NCBI RefSeq assembly: GCF_003058225.1
Contig: NZ_QBUG01000001.1
Coordinates: 930,001-994,000 of the forward strand
DNA: 64,000 bases
From: Promicromonospora sp. AC04
GTDB taxonomy: Bacteria > Actinomycetota > Actinomycetes > Actinomycetales > Cellulomonadaceae
Direction: 5' to 3'
Shown: positions 8,074 to 17,414 of the stretch, piece by piece
Position numbering within the stretch: position 1 is the stretch's first letter
Layout: every line of letters starts with the position of its first letter
The notes under the pieces: generated by a model
Database searches by the model: none
What the model was told of the DNA's origin: nothing
What the model saw: the letters and a program-made list of their open reading frames with translations, nothing else
Program-made: the position numbers and the translations under genes

Positions 8074-8124
8074 CCTCGAACCACACGTGATTCGCAGCGT
8101 CGCGAAGACGGGAGCAGTGACCTC

Positions 8125-9156
8125 ATGACCCACACCGAGGCAGACGCCGCCGCGAGCGGTGTCCCGGGCAGCAGCGCCGAGGCCTCAGCGGCCGGCAACC
8201 CCATCACGCGCAAGCACCGCGGCCCCGTGGCCGCGCGGTATGCGGTCATCGGGGTCTGGATCCTGATGATCGTCCTGTTCGCAGTCCTGCGGCCGGAGAC
8301 CTTCCTGACCGAGGGGACGTTCAGCTCGATCCTCGGCAGCCAGCAGGCCCTGGTGTTCCTCTCTGCCGCCCTGCTGTGCACCATCCTGGTCGGCGAGTTC
8401 GTCGACATGTCCCTCGCCTCGAACTTCGGGCTCGCGGCCATCCTCGTACCTGTGCTGACCGTCAACCACGGCTGGAACGTATGGCTGGCGGCGCTCCTGG
8501 CGGTCGTGGTGTCCACGGTCGTGGGCGTGGTCAACGGGTTGCTCGTCGTCCGGGTCGGAGTCAACACCATCGTCGTCACTCTCGGCATGGGTACCTTCCT
8601 GCTCGGCATCGCACTGTGGTCGAGCAACCTGATGCCCGTGAGCGGCCTGCCGGCAGGCTTCTCGGCCATCGCGCTCACTCCGGTCCTGGGCCTGCCCGTG
8701 AACTTCTTCCTGGGCCTGGTCCTCATGCTCGGGTTCGCCTACGTCCTGGAGTTCACACCCCTGGGCCGCAACATGCGGTTCGTCGGCGCGAACCGAGAGG
8801 TCAGCCGCCTCGCCGGCCTGCGGGTGCCGCTGATCCGGCAGACCGCCTTCGCCGCCGGTGGACTGATCGCGGGCGTCGGCGGAGTGCTCGCGGCCGCCGC
8901 GACCGGCGGGTTCGACCCGTCGGTGTCGCACAGCTACCTGCTGCCCATGTTCGCGGCGACCTTCCTCGGCACCGCCATCCTGCAGCCGGGCCGGTTCAAC
9001 CCGCTGGGAACCCTCGTCGCGGTGTACTTCCTGGCGACCGGTGTCCTCGGGCTCCAGCTGCTCGGCGGCAGCTCGTGGGTGTCGAGCGTCTTCTACGGCG
9101 GTGTGCTCGTCGTCGCGGTGACGATCTCGACGGTTCTGAACAACCGGTCTCGCTGA
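8125..9156 (+). CDS. ABC importer permease, RbsC/branched-chain type
   Basis: A 343-residue inner-membrane permease of the BPD_transp_2 class. A hydrophilic N-terminal tail of ~30 residues precedes about nine to ten hydrophobic segments. The characteristic stretch FTPLGRNMRFVGANREVSRLAGLRV sits near residue 210-235 and is the cytoplasmic coupling region. It would form the channel of an importer with the adjacent binding protein and double ATPase. Although the class is best known for sugars, its place between an amidohydrolase and a DUF3500 gene in an aromatic island suggests uptake of the pathway substrate. The ribosome site GGGAG in the 51-base gap resembles that of the preceding gene. Confidence 0.9.
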   Translation: MTHTEADAAASGVPGSSAEASAAGNPITRKHRGPVAARYAVIGVWILMIVLFAVLRPETFLTEGTFSSILGSQQALVFLSAALLCTILVGEFVDMSLASNFGLAAILVPVLTVNHGWNVWLAALLAVVVSTVVGVVNGLLVVRVGVNTIVVTLGMGTFLLGIALWSSNLMPVSGLPAGFSAIALTPVLGLPVNFFLGLVLMLGFAYVLEFTPLGRNMRFVGANREVSRLAGLRVPLIRQTAFAAGGLIAGVGGVLAAAATGGFDPSVSHSYLLPMFAATFLGTAILQPGRFNPLGTLVAVYFLATGVLGLQLLGGSSWVSSVFYGGVLVVAVTISTVLNNRSR

Positions 9157-9219
9157 CGGCGCGCCTCTCGGCACCACCTCGTTCATCCCATGGCAACGAA
9201 GCCAGAAAGTGAGCTCACC

Positions 9220-10371
9220 ATGCATTCGACGACCTCCCGCACCCCCCTGCTGCGGGTCCTCGCAGCGAGCGCCGCGGCCCTCACGCTCCTGACCCTGCCC
9301 GCCTGTTCCGCCGCCGAGCCCACCGGTGCGGGGGCGGGCGGGGAGCTGACGGTCGACCTCTCGGAGTTCCTCGAGCCGCTCGACGCGTACCCCGTGCCCA
9401 CCGAGCCCGTCGAGGACGTCGCGTCGCTGGAGGGCAAGACCGTCTACTACATCCCGATCACGCAGCAGTCACCCCAGTTCGGCGTGACGGGCCCGGCTCT
9501 CGCGGAAGCGCTCGGCACGGTGGGCATCGACGTGCAGACCTGCAACGGCAACGGCACGCCCACCGACATCTCGGCCTGCCTGAACCAGGCCGTCAACCAG
9601 GGCGCCGTCGCTATCGTCGCCGACGCGATCTCGTATGCCATGGCCGCCAACGCGTTCGACGCGGCCCGCGCGGCCGAGGTCCCCGTGATCATCGGCAACC
9701 AGGTGCCCGACCCGGAGCACCCGGCCGACGAGACGCTCGCCTACCTCGAGGGTGACGCCGGCGCGGCGATGCAGGTCGCGCTCGCCCGCTGGGTGGCGCA
9801 GGACTCGGGCGGCACGGCGAACGTGCTCATCAACCAGTCGGTGGACGGGAAGTCTCCCGGTGTCTTCGTCGATGCGGGCGAGGCCGAGTACGCGGAGATC
9901 TGCCCCGACTGCAAGGTCACGATCAACGAGGTCACCTCGGCCAACTTCTCCATGATCCCCTCCTCGACCAGCTCGGCGCTGCTGCAGAACCCGGACGTCA
10001 CCTACGTGGAGTCCCAGTTCGCGCAGTACCTGCAGCCCACCCAGACCGGCGTCCAGCAGTCCGGGCGGACCGGCTCCATCAAGGGCTTGACCGGGTCCGC
10101 GCAGGTCGGCGCGCTCCAGGCCCTGGAGTCGGAGAACTTCCTCGCCGCGGCGTCCGGGCAGGCGTCCGCCTATCGCGGCTGGGCATACGGCGACGCAGTG
10201 CTACGCCTCGCGCTCGGCACGGAGCTTCCCGAGTACACGGTCCCGGTGCGCCTGTTCACGGCGGACAACATCGGTGACGTGACACTCACCGAGGAGGCCG
10301 AGGCGTCGGGCGAGTGGTTCGGCCCGGCCACGTTCCGCGACGACTTCACGGCATTGTGGGGCGCGCAGTGA
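9220..10371 (+). CDS. Substrate-binding lipoprotein of the RbsB-type ABC importer
   Basis: A 383-residue protein starting at ATG 9220, preceded by AAAGTGAGC; an in-frame ATG at 9190 would add ten residues before the signal. The N-terminus is a lipoprotein signal with lipobox LPAC followed by a Ser/Ala/Thr/Gly linker. The mature part follows the peripla_BP_4 pattern (YYIPITQQSPQF, then AIVADAISYAMAANAFDAA, then VIIGNQV), as in the sugar-binding group. A CPDC pair in the C-terminal half might form a disulfide. It would capture the ligand outside the membrane and deliver it to the permease at 8125. Its stop overlaps the ATPase start. Confidence 0.9.
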   Translation: MHSTTSRTPLLRVLAASAAALTLLTLPACSAAEPTGAGAGGELTVDLSEFLEPLDAYPVPTEPVEDVASLEGKTVYYIPITQQSPQFGVTGPALAEALGTVGIDVQTCNGNGTPTDISACLNQAVNQGAVAIVADAISYAMAANAFDAARAAEVPVIIGNQVPDPEHPADETLAYLEGDAGAAMQVALARWVAQDSGGTANVLINQSVDGKSPGVFVDAGEAEYAEICPDCKVTINEVTSANFSMIPSSTSSALLQNPDVTYVESQFAQYLQPTQTGVQQSGRTGSIKGLTGSAQVGALQALESENFLAAASGQASAYRGWAYGDAVLRLALGTELPEYTVPVRLFTADNIGDVTLTEEAEASGEWFGPATFRDDFTALWGAQ

Positions 10372-11990
10372 TGACCGACCCGACCACGGAGGCGCGGTCG
10401 ATGACGGCCGCGCCTCCGGCGCAGCGGCTGTCGATCACCGGCCTGTCCAAGACGTTCGGCCGGAGCCGAGTGCTGACCGACGTCGCGCTGGACGTACGGC
10501 CCGGCGAGATCCACGCCTTGGTCGGCCAGAACGGATCGGGCAAGTCCACGCTGGCCAAGATCCTGAACGGTTTGCACACGCCGGACCCAGGGGCTTCGGT
10601 CACGATCGGCGGCGTCCCTCTCGCCCTGCCGGTACGGCCACGGGACCTGCGGACCCACGGCATGGCGGTGGTGCACCAGAACCTGGGCCTGGTCGACGAC
10701 CTCAGCGTGCTGGAGAACATGCGAGTGGGCCGGCTCACGCCCAGCCGCTTCCTGCGGCGCGTCCGCTGGGCGGACGAGCGCGCGGAGGCGAGCGCCGTCT
10801 TCGAGCGCATCGGCCGCGACGTCGCCCTGGACGCACGGGTCGGCACGCTGCACGAGGAGGAGCGCGCTACGGTCGCGATCGCACGAGCCCTGCAGGACGC
10901 GGCTACCGGCACGGGCCTGATCGTCTTCGACGAGTCGACCCGGGCACTTACCCGGCGCTCCCTGGAGCACTTCTTCACGCTCCTGGACGAGATCGTCAGC
11001 ACCGGCACGTCGGTCCTGATGATCACGCACCGCCTCGAGGAGGTCATCAGCGGGGCGGACCGGGTGACTGTCCTCCGGGACGGCCGTGCCGTGGTGTCCG
11101 GCGCGGAGGTCGAGGGCATGACCGAGCCGGAGCTCGCGGGCCTGATCCTCGGCAGCAACCTGGTCGATCTCGAGCACCGGCCGACCTCTGCCGGCGTCGA
11201 GGGCACCGCACCGCTGCGCGTCGACAGTCTGACCGGACAGAGCGTCACCGACGTCTCGTTCGAGGTCCGGCCCGGAGAGATCGTCGGCCTCACCGGTCTG
11301 GCCGGGTCCGGGTACGACGAGGTTCCCTACCTCCTTGCCGGCGCCACCCCGGCGGCGACGGGCCGCATGACGACGTCGGGCCTGACACTGGGCCTTCCCG
11401 GACTCACCCCGGCGGCGGCCATCGAGCACGGGATCGCGCTCGTCCCCGAAGGGCGCGAGCGCTCCGGGCTCGCCCTGGAGCTGACCGTCACCGAGAATCT
11501 CGGGTTCCCGAAGACCGCTCGTGCGCGCAAGCGGCTGCGGCCGCTCGATCGCCGGGCCGAGCGCACGCTGGTCCAGGACTGGAGCGAGCGGCTCGACGTG
11601 CAGCCGCGTCGCCCTCGGGCGCCCGTCGGCACCCTGAGCGGCGGAAACCAGCAGAAGGTGTTCGTCGCGAAGTGGCTCGCCACCGATCCCGACCTGCTGC
11701 TCCTGCACGAACCGACCCAGGCGGTCGACGTCGGCGCGCGCCACACGATCGTCGCTGCGATCCACGAGAAGGCACGCGCCGGGGCATTCGTCATCGTCGC
11801 CGGGTCCGACGAGAACGAGCTGGCGCTCCTGTGCGACCGGGTCCTGGTCTTCGACGACGGGCGGATCCGCCGCGAGCTGACGTCGACGCCCGACCTCACG
11901 CCTGACGCGATCGTTGCGGCGATCTACACCGACGGTTCGCGCGCCCGGCTGCGCGGGCTGCGGAAGGACGGATCACGACATGAGGAGTAA
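10371..11990 (+). CDS. Double ATP-binding protein of the importer (RbsA type) with degenerate motifs
   Basis: A 539-residue protein with two ABC domains. Domain 1 has a full Walker A (GQNGSGKST) and the H-loop LMITHRLEEV, but where an LSGGQ signature belongs it reads LHEEERATVAIARAL. Domain 2 has the usual degenerate Walker A of RbsA proteins (GLTGLAGSGYDE), a full signature LSGGNQQKV, and a Walker B reading LLLLHEPTQAVDVG, where H replaces the common aspartate while the catalytic E stays. The start ATG at 10371 overlaps the binding-protein stop. These changes suggest one of the two ATP sites is weak or silent, common in asymmetrical ABC pairs but here more marked. Confidence 0.88.
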   Translation: MTDPTTEARSMTAAPPAQRLSITGLSKTFGRSRVLTDVALDVRPGEIHALVGQNGSGKSTLAKILNGLHTPDPGASVTIGGVPLALPVRPRDLRTHGMAVVHQNLGLVDDLSVLENMRVGRLTPSRFLRRVRWADERAEASAVFERIGRDVALDARVGTLHEEERATVAIARALQDAATGTGLIVFDESTRALTRRSLEHFFTLLDEIVSTGTSVLMITHRLEEVISGADRVTVLRDGRAVVSGAEVEGMTEPELAGLILGSNLVDLEHRPTSAGVEGTAPLRVDSLTGQSVTDVSFEVRPGEIVGLTGLAGSGYDEVPYLLAGATPAATGRMTTSGLTLGLPGLTPAAAIEHGIALVPEGRERSGLALELTVTENLGFPKTARARKRLRPLDRRAERTLVQDWSERLDVQPRRPRAPVGTLSGGNQQKVFVAKWLATDPDLLLLHEPTQAVDVGARHTIVAAIHEKARAGAFVIVAGSDENELALLCDRVLVFDDGRIRRELTSTPDLTPDAIVAAIYTDGSRARLRGLRKDGSRHEE

Positions 11991-11993
11991 CGG

Positions 11994-13301
11994 ATGACCG
12001 AGCCTGATGAGAAAATCGACGACTTCTTCTCGTCTGCGCGGGTGACGGCCCGTGCCGAGGACGTCACTCTCGGGCAGGAGAGCTACCGGGAGCACCTCTA
12101 CGAGCAACAGGATCCCGTCCTGGCCCGGTGGCGAGGCCTTGGGTACGAGGAGTTCTCGGCACAGAAGCGATCCCCCGACTTCGTCCAGGAGCTGCTCTCG
12201 TCGTGGCAGGCGCTGTACGACGAGCCGTTCGTCGGCGTGACCTCGGACGGTGTCGTCCGCGACGACGTGCACCGCCTGCATCAGGCCGCGACGCCGGCGG
12301 ACCCGGCGCCGGTCCACGCGGCCCAGCGCGTCCTCGACCTGTTGACGACCGACCAGCGTGACCGGTACTGCCACCCGGTCGACGCTCCGCAGTGGCGTGC
12401 GTGGAGCAACCCCGAGTTCGTCATCCACGAGGTCGGGCTGCGTCTGGAGGAGCTGACCGACGAGCAGGCCGATGCCGTCCTCGGGCTCGTCCGCGCCTCC
12501 CTCAGCCCCGAGGGCTACGAACGAGTTCGGGAGGCCATGGAGCTCAACCGCTTCCTGGGCGACCTCGTCGGCCTGCCCGCCCTGATGAACGAGCGCAGCT
12601 ACTGGGTGTCGCTCTTCGGAACCCCGTCGACCGACGGTCCCTGGGGCTGGCAGCTTTTCGGGCACCATGTCGCGGTGAATTTCATGTCGGTGGGAGGCCG
12701 CCACGTGATCGCCCCGGTATTCCTCGGCGCAGAACCGGCATTGGCCGACGGCGCCCGGGTCGCTCTCTTCGACGCGCGCGAGACGCTGGCGATCGAGCTG
12801 GCGTCGTCCCTGACACCCGAGCAGCGTGCCGAGGCGATCGTCTATGCGTCGGTGCTCGACCCCGCGATGCCCGAGGGCCGACTGCACCCCGCAGACGAGC
12901 GCCACGTGGCCGGGGCGTTCCGCGACAACCGGGTCGTCCCGTACGAGGGACTGCGTGCCTCGGCGCTCACCGACGCCCAGTGGGGGCGGCTGCGCGGGAT
13001 CGTCGAGGACTTCCTCCTCCTGCTCGTCGAGCCGCAACGAGAGGCTACGCTGCGGGACGTCGACGCGTTCCGGGACGAGACCTGGTTCGCCTGGTACGGG
13101 GGCACCGACGGTTCCCAGCCGTTCTACCTGCGGATCCAGAGCCCGGTCGTGCTGGCCGAGCTCGACCACCACGCCGGCGTGTGGCTCAGCAACAAGCTCC
13201 CCGCCCGGTTCCATGTGCACACGACGCTCCGGCTGCCGAACGGCAACGACTACGGGCGGGCCTACCTCGCCCAGCTCGCGGACAGGTCACCCGCGACCTG
13301 A
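11994..13301 (+). CDS. DUF3500-family protein
   Basis: A 435-residue soluble protein without signal peptide or membrane segment. It matches the DUF3500 pattern: WSNPEFVIHEVGLRLEEL, then ERSYWVSLFGTPS, GPWGWQLFGHHVAVNFM, then FLGAEPALADG, and a late FHVHTTLRLPNGNDYG. Conserved histidines in HHVAVN and HVHTT could form a catalytic or metal site. I know of no settled function for the family; members are often found beside aromatic or dicarboxylate catabolic genes. It starts three bases after the ATPase stop, so it is made with the importer, and may process the imported substrate. A strong hairpin follows. Confidence 0.85.
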   Translation: MTEPDEKIDDFFSSARVTARAEDVTLGQESYREHLYEQQDPVLARWRGLGYEEFSAQKRSPDFVQELLSSWQALYDEPFVGVTSDGVVRDDVHRLHQAATPADPAPVHAAQRVLDLLTTDQRDRYCHPVDAPQWRAWSNPEFVIHEVGLRLEELTDEQADAVLGLVRASLSPEGYERVREAMELNRFLGDLVGLPALMNERSYWVSLFGTPSTDGPWGWQLFGHHVAVNFMSVGGRHVIAPVFLGAEPALADGARVALFDARETLAIELASSLTPEQRAEAIVYASVLDPAMPEGRLHPADERHVAGAFRDNRVVPYEGLRASALTDAQWGRLRGIVEDFLLLLVEPQREATLRDVDAFRDETWFAWYGGTDGSQPFYLRIQSPVVLAELDHHAGVWLSNKLPARFHVHTTLRLPNGNDYGRAYLAQLADRSPAT

Positions 13302-13331
13302 CCGGGGACACCCGTGAAGCTCGGAAGCACG

Positions 13332-13363
13332 GACGTGGGCCCGGCACGTATCGGGCCCACGTC
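13332..13363. terminator. Bidirectional hairpin terminator
   Basis: Perfect 12-bp arms GACGTGGGCCCG (13332-13343) and CGGGCCCACGTC (13352-13363) around an 8-base loop lie between the convergent DUF3500 and GntR genes. No long T-run follows, as is usual in high-GC actinomycetes. Confidence 0.75.
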
Positions 13364-13374
13364 GCCGCTCCAAG

Positions 13375-14058
13375 TCAGCCGGCGCTACGGGCCTCGTCCG
13401 CGGCCTCTGCCGCCAGCCGCGCCTCGTGCTGGGCGACCGCCGTGACGGAGTTGAGCTCGTGCCGGCGGGCTGCCGTCTCGATGACGTCGGGGTCGGCGCC
13501 GCCCGCGATGAGGTCGATGAGCCCGTCGTGCTCGGCGACCGCCGCCATTGCCCGGCCCGGGGCGTACCAGAACGCGGACCGGCGGATCAGCTCCAGCCGG
13601 GTCCATTCCGCCTCCACCAGGCCGCTCAGCCGGTCGTCGCCGCACTGCGAGCACAGGAGCAGATGAAACTGACGGTTGAGGCGCCCGAAGAGCGCCGGGT
13701 CGAAGGTCGAGAGCGCCTCGGCCATCTGCCTGTTCAGGGTCCGTGCCCGGTCGAGGTCCTCCTCCGACAGGCGCGTGGCGGACAGTGCGGTGGCGTAGCC
13801 TTCCAGCCGGGCGAGCAGCTGCATCGTCCGCTCCCACGAGCCCGTGTCGAAGGTCCTCACGACCGCGCCGGCGTTGCGAACGATCTCCACCCAGCCCTCG
13901 GCCTCCAGACGGCGCAACGATTCCCGCCAGGGCACGGAGCTGATGCCGTGCTCACGCACGAGCTGGTCGATCACCAGCCGGTGACCGGGCGCGTATGCGC
14001 CCTCCATGATGCCTTTGCGCAGGATCTCGTAACTCTGGTCAGCCTTGCTCAGGGCCAC
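13375..14058 (-). CDS. GntR-family regulator, FadR/FCD type
   Basis: A 227-residue regulator with an N-terminal winged helix (SYEILRKGIMEGAYAPG through LRRLEAEGWVEI) and an all-helical FCD domain (LARLEGYATAL, then RLNRQFHLLLCSQ, then AEHDGLIDLIAGG), the class that senses carboxylic acids. Conserved D/H positions could hold a metal. The recognition helix region reads REHGISSVPWRESLRRLE. The start was taken as GTG at 14058 because AAGGAGGAGG ends eight bases before it; GTG at 14064 is only two bases from that site. The motif shared between its own promoter and the divergent promoters at 6783-6951 suggests it is the local repressor, released by a pathway intermediate. Confidence 0.88.
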   Translation of the reverse strand: MALSKADQSYEILRKGIMEGAYAPGHRLVIDQLVREHGISSVPWRESLRRLEAEGWVEIVRNAGAVVRTFDTGSWERTMQLLARLEGYATALSATRLSEEDLDRARTLNRQMAEALSTFDPALFGRLNRQFHLLLCSQCGDDRLSGLVEAEWTRLELIRRSAFWYAPGRAMAAVAEHDGLIDLIAGGADPDVIETAARRHELNSVTAVAQHEARLAAEAADEARSAG

Positions 14059-14092
14059 GCCCACAACCTCCTCCTTGAGACGGTGTCTTGCC

Positions 14093-14159
14093 GTCGCATC
14101 CGCGCCGTCGCTGATGCGACGACAGACCCGTCACTCATGACCAAGATCATATCGGAAAT
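14093..14159 (-). promoter_or_regulatory. Control region of the GntR gene: inverted repeat plus motif copy
   Basis: An 8-bp perfect inverted repeat GTCGCATC/GATGCGAC (14093-14100, 14113-14120) lies in the leader about 35-62 bases before the start codon. Farther upstream, on the minus strand, ATTTCCGATATGAT (complement of 14146-14159) matches the 16-bp motif of the 6783-6951 region at 11 of 14 positions and contains a TATGAT -10 element. Autoregulation is the simplest reading. Confidence 0.45.
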
Positions 14160-14168
14160 CGCACAGGA

Positions 14169-15365
14169 TCATCGGATCCCCCCGGACCCGGCCGGCAGGT
14201 CCGTCCGGCCAGATACCACCACCTCGGACACACGACCGAACGCGAGCGCGACGCCGCCGAGTGCCTGTGAGCGCTGGCCCAGCTCGCCCGGCGCGACGAG
14301 GAGCGACCTCGTCGTACCGCTGCTGCCGAACCGGGCGACAGCGTCGTTCACGCCCCGGAACAGGTGCTCCCCCGCCGCGCCCGGGAGGCCGTCGACGAGG
14401 ACGGCCTCGGGACTGAGGAAGGCGACGAGCTGTGCCAGTGTCCGGCCGACCACCATGCCGGCTTCGTAGAGCACGGTCGTGGCCGCGCGATCGCCGGCCG
14501 TAGCGAGCTCAGCCAGGGCGACGACATCGACCACCCGGTCCGGGTGGACGGGCTGGAGCGCACCGGTCAGGGCGTCGACGGACGCGACCGTCTCCAGGCA
14601 GCCGACATTCCCGCAGACGCAGGCCCGCCCGGCGTTAGCCACGCGGACGTGCCCGATGTCGCCGGCGAACCCGCCACCCCGGTACAGGGCGCCCCCGAGC
14701 ACGACACCGGCCCCGACGCCGTGAGACACCACAACCCGCACGACATTGCTCAGACCTCGCCCGGCGCCGAAGACGACCTCGCCGACCGCACCGAGGTCGG
14801 CGTCGTTGCGCACATGGACGACGTCGGTGACGGTGCGGAGCCCGATCGTGCCGGCCAGATCGATGTCGCGCAGGTCCCCCGACACGGGCCGGCCCGCCGG
14901 GTCGACGGGCGACGGCACGCCCACGACCGCGCCCACGAGCTCCAGCCCATGGGCGCGCACCACCTCCATCGACTCGGCGACGAGCACGCCGGCGAGCGTG
15001 AGCTGCTTGGCCGTCGGCCGTCGCCTGCCCGCCGACCGAGTCCGCTCGACGAGCAAACGGCCCACGGAGTCAGCGACGAGCACACGCACGTGCGAGCGAC
15101 CGACGTCGACGGCGAGCGCGACGCCGGTGGCAGGTGCCGCCTCGACAAGCTCGGCGGGGCGGCCGCGTTCGGGATGGTTCCGCCGACCCGAGCGCGCCAG
15201 GAGCCCGGCGCCGAGCAGCTCCGAGACGATGCCGGAGACGGTTGGCCGCGACAGCCCCGTAGCCCGGGCGATCTCGGCGCGGCTCGTCCCGCCACTCTTC
15301 CGGACGAGCGCCAGGACACGTTCGCGGTTGATGTCACGCAGGGATGTGCGGCGCGCCGTGGCCAT
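14169..15365 (-). CDS. ROK-family transcriptional regulator
   Basis: A 398-residue ROK repressor. An N-terminal winged helix (SRAEIARATGLSRPTVSGIVSELL, residues ~29-52) is followed by an actin-like ATPase fold with DVGRSHVRV in the phosphate loop, NDADLGAVGE, GVGAGVVLGG, and the ROK zinc cluster CVCGNVGCLE. The usual ExGH box reads GDIGH, so kinase activity is unlikely and a sugar-sensing repressor role more so. It is divergent from the first secreted carboxylesterase gene, which it may control. ROK regulators most often respond to sugars or sugar phosphates, so the esterase pair could be sugar-controlled and separate from the aromatic operons. Confidence 0.9.
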   Translation of the reverse strand: MATARRTSLRDINRERVLALVRKSGGTSRAEIARATGLSRPTVSGIVSELLGAGLLARSGRRNHPERGRPAELVEAAPATGVALAVDVGRSHVRVLVADSVGRLLVERTRSAGRRRPTAKQLTLAGVLVAESMEVVRAHGLELVGAVVGVPSPVDPAGRPVSGDLRDIDLAGTIGLRTVTDVVHVRNDADLGAVGEVVFGAGRGLSNVVRVVVSHGVGAGVVLGGALYRGGGFAGDIGHVRVANAGRACVCGNVGCLETVASVDALTGALQPVHPDRVVDVVALAELATAGDRAATTVLYEAGMVVGRTLAQLVAFLSPEAVLVDGLPGAAGEHLFRGVNDAVARFGSSGTTRSLLVAPGELGQRSQALGGVALAFGRVSEVVVSGRTDLPAGSGGIR

Positions 15366-15621
15366 GGCTGAGGATCGTACGAGCCGGGGCGGGATCTGTC
15401 GCGCTCCTGATCAGATCGGCGCGCGGTGCCCGCCGCGACGACGGCCACCGCGCCGGTTTATGACAAGGCACACGACGGAACCAGTTCTCAGACGACGCCA
15501 TCGGTTGCCGTGGCCGGGGCCTCTCCGGATGATCGGCCCCGGACGCCCGCCAACGGCGCGTCCCCGTACGCATCACCCGAGAGGGACCGGAACACAGAGC
15601 TGTGCCCGGGGAGAGGGAGCC
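15366..15621. other. Divergent intergenic region ROK / carboxylesterase
   Basis: 256 bases without a convincing gene. An inverted repeat with 8-bp arms CCGGGGCC (15514-15521) and GGCCCCGG (15535-15542) is the only clear structure and could be an operator. The esterase ribosome binding site GGGAGAGGGAG is at 15609-15619. No confident -35/-10 pair was seen. Confidence 0.4.
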
Positions 15622-17286
15622 ATGCGTCCATCGAGAATTCGCAACGTCGCGGGAGGCGCCGTCCTCGCCGCGATCATGACCGTCACGCTCGCGCAAGCAC
15701 CCGCGGGTCCGAACGCCGGTAGTGCCACCGAGCAGGCAGCGACCGTGCAGGCAGGCAGCGGCCAGCACACCGAACGTGACGGTCGCCCCGTCAGCACCGT
15801 CGTGTCGACCGAGTCGGGCAAGGTCCGGGGTGAGGCCGGCGCGATGGTCACGTCGTACGAGGGCATCCCGTACGCCGCGCCTCCCGTCGACGACCTGCGC
15901 TGGCGCTCCCCGCAACCGGTCGAGGCGTGGCGTGGGGTGCGCGACGCCACGGCACCGGGACCGTCGTGCGTGCAGGGGTCCGGCTGGGACCCCGGCTACG
16001 AGGAGCCCACGCTGACCGAGGACTGCCTCTACCTCAACGTCCACCGGCCGAGCACAGCCGACCGCAGGCTGCCGGTGTTCGTCTGGATCCACGGCGGCGG
16101 CAACACCGGCGGCGCCGGCAGCGACACCGACCCCGCCAAGTTCGTCTCCCGCAGCGACGTCGTCTACGTCACTGTCAACTACCGCCTCGGCGCCATGGGG
16201 TACCTCGACACCCCCGCCCTGGAAGCGTCGAACGACGACGACGGCTCGACCGGGAACTTCGGGATCCTCGACCAGCAGGCGGCGCTCCGCTGGGTCCAGG
16301 ACAACATCGCAGCGTTCGGGGGCGACCCGCGCGCCGTGACGATCGGCGGCCAGTCCGCGGGCGCGAGCAACACGTGCGTGCACCTCTCGGCCCCCGGCTC
16401 CCAGGGCCTGTTCGACCGCGCCATCATGCAGAGCGGCAGCTGCTCCGCCCGGACGCCCGATGCCGCCCAGAGCTCGGGAGAGGCGCTCGCGGCCGTGCTC
16501 GGCTGCCCCGACACCGACGCCCAGGTCGCCTGCCTGCGCGGCGCCTCCGCGGCCGAAGTGCTCGCTGCCCAGCAGGAGGTGCGCCAGTCCGGGGCCGTCG
16601 CGGGCAACGCCGTGCTGCCGACGGACCCCGCCGAGCTGCTCGCCACAGGTCGTCTGGCCGACGTGCCGGTCCTCCTCGGCGCCACCTCCGACGAGTCGCA
16701 GCAGAGCGTCTTCGCCACGTACGACTACGTCGACGACCCGCTGACCGTGGACGGCCTTTATGACCTGATCACCGAGAGGTTCGACGAGCATGCGGATGCG
16801 GTCCGCGAGGCCTATCCTGCCGACGACTATGCCTCGCCCACCGTCGCGTGGGGCGACGTCCTCAGCGACCAGCGTGCCTGCCGGGACCAGAACATCCGCG
16901 ACGCGATGGCTGCCGGCAACCGTACCTACACCTACGAGTTCGCGGAGCAGGACGGGCCGCCGTTCACCTCGATCTGGCGGCTCGGCACGGACTACCCGTT
17001 CGGCGCCACGCACGTGAACGACCTCGGCTACCTCTGGGACTACCTCGGCACCGCCCTGCCGTTCAGCGCCGACCAGGTGCGGTTGTCGGACCAGATGATC
17101 AGCTACTGGTCGTCGTTCATCACCACGGGCGAGCCCGACGTGCGGACCGCACCCGCCTGGCCGCGCTACCGCCCCGGCGGACAGGTCATGCAGCTCACGG
17201 CGCCGTCGGGGCACGTCGTCGACAGCGCCGCGATCGACGCGGCGCATGGCTGCGACCTGTGGGACGAGGTCGGCACGACCTCCTGA
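15622..17286 (+). CDS. Secreted type-B carboxylesterase
   Basis: A 554-residue alpha/beta-hydrolase of the cholinesterase/type-B family with a Sec signal peptide (start MRPSRIRNVAGGAV, hydrophobic core, cleavage near residue 30). The nucleophile is S245 in GGQSAGAS, the oxyanion loop is FVWIHGGGNTGG, the acid is in ATSDESQQ, and the histidine is likely in FGATHVND. The conserved cysteine motif TEDCLYLNVH is present. Likely activity is hydrolysis of carboxylic esters outside the cell; plant phenolic esters are plausible given the neighbours. ATG at 15622 was chosen because it begins the signal peptide and follows a strong ribosome site. It is 29% of the length of the gene pair with the paralogue at 17415. 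Confidence 0.9.
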   Translation: MRPSRIRNVAGGAVLAAIMTVTLAQAPAGPNAGSATEQAATVQAGSGQHTERDGRPVSTVVSTESGKVRGEAGAMVTSYEGIPYAAPPVDDLRWRSPQPVEAWRGVRDATAPGPSCVQGSGWDPGYEEPTLTEDCLYLNVHRPSTADRRLPVFVWIHGGGNTGGAGSDTDPAKFVSRSDVVYVTVNYRLGAMGYLDTPALEASNDDDGSTGNFGILDQQAALRWVQDNIAAFGGDPRAVTIGGQSAGASNTCVHLSAPGSQGLFDRAIMQSGSCSARTPDAAQSSGEALAAVLGCPDTDAQVACLRGASAAEVLAAQQEVRQSGAVAGNAVLPTDPAELLATGRLADVPVLLGATSDESQQSVFATYDYVDDPLTVDGLYDLITERFDEHADAVREAYPADDYASPTVAWGDVLSDQRACRDQNIRDAMAAGNRTYTYEFAEQDGPPFTSIWRLGTDYPFGATHVNDLGYLWDYLGTALPFSADQVRLSDQMISYWSSFITTGEPDVRTAPAWPRYRPGGQVMQLTAPSGHVVDSAAIDAAHGCDLWDEVGTTS

Positions 17287-17414
17287 CTCCTGCGCCACGG
17301 ACGACCGGAGGTGCCGACGATTTGCGCGTCCTTCCGTTCGCTCCCCGAATGACGTCCGCAGGGGAACCACCAGCAGTCCACGCCGTCCCGATGTCTCGCA
17401 CCGAGAGGTGAACG

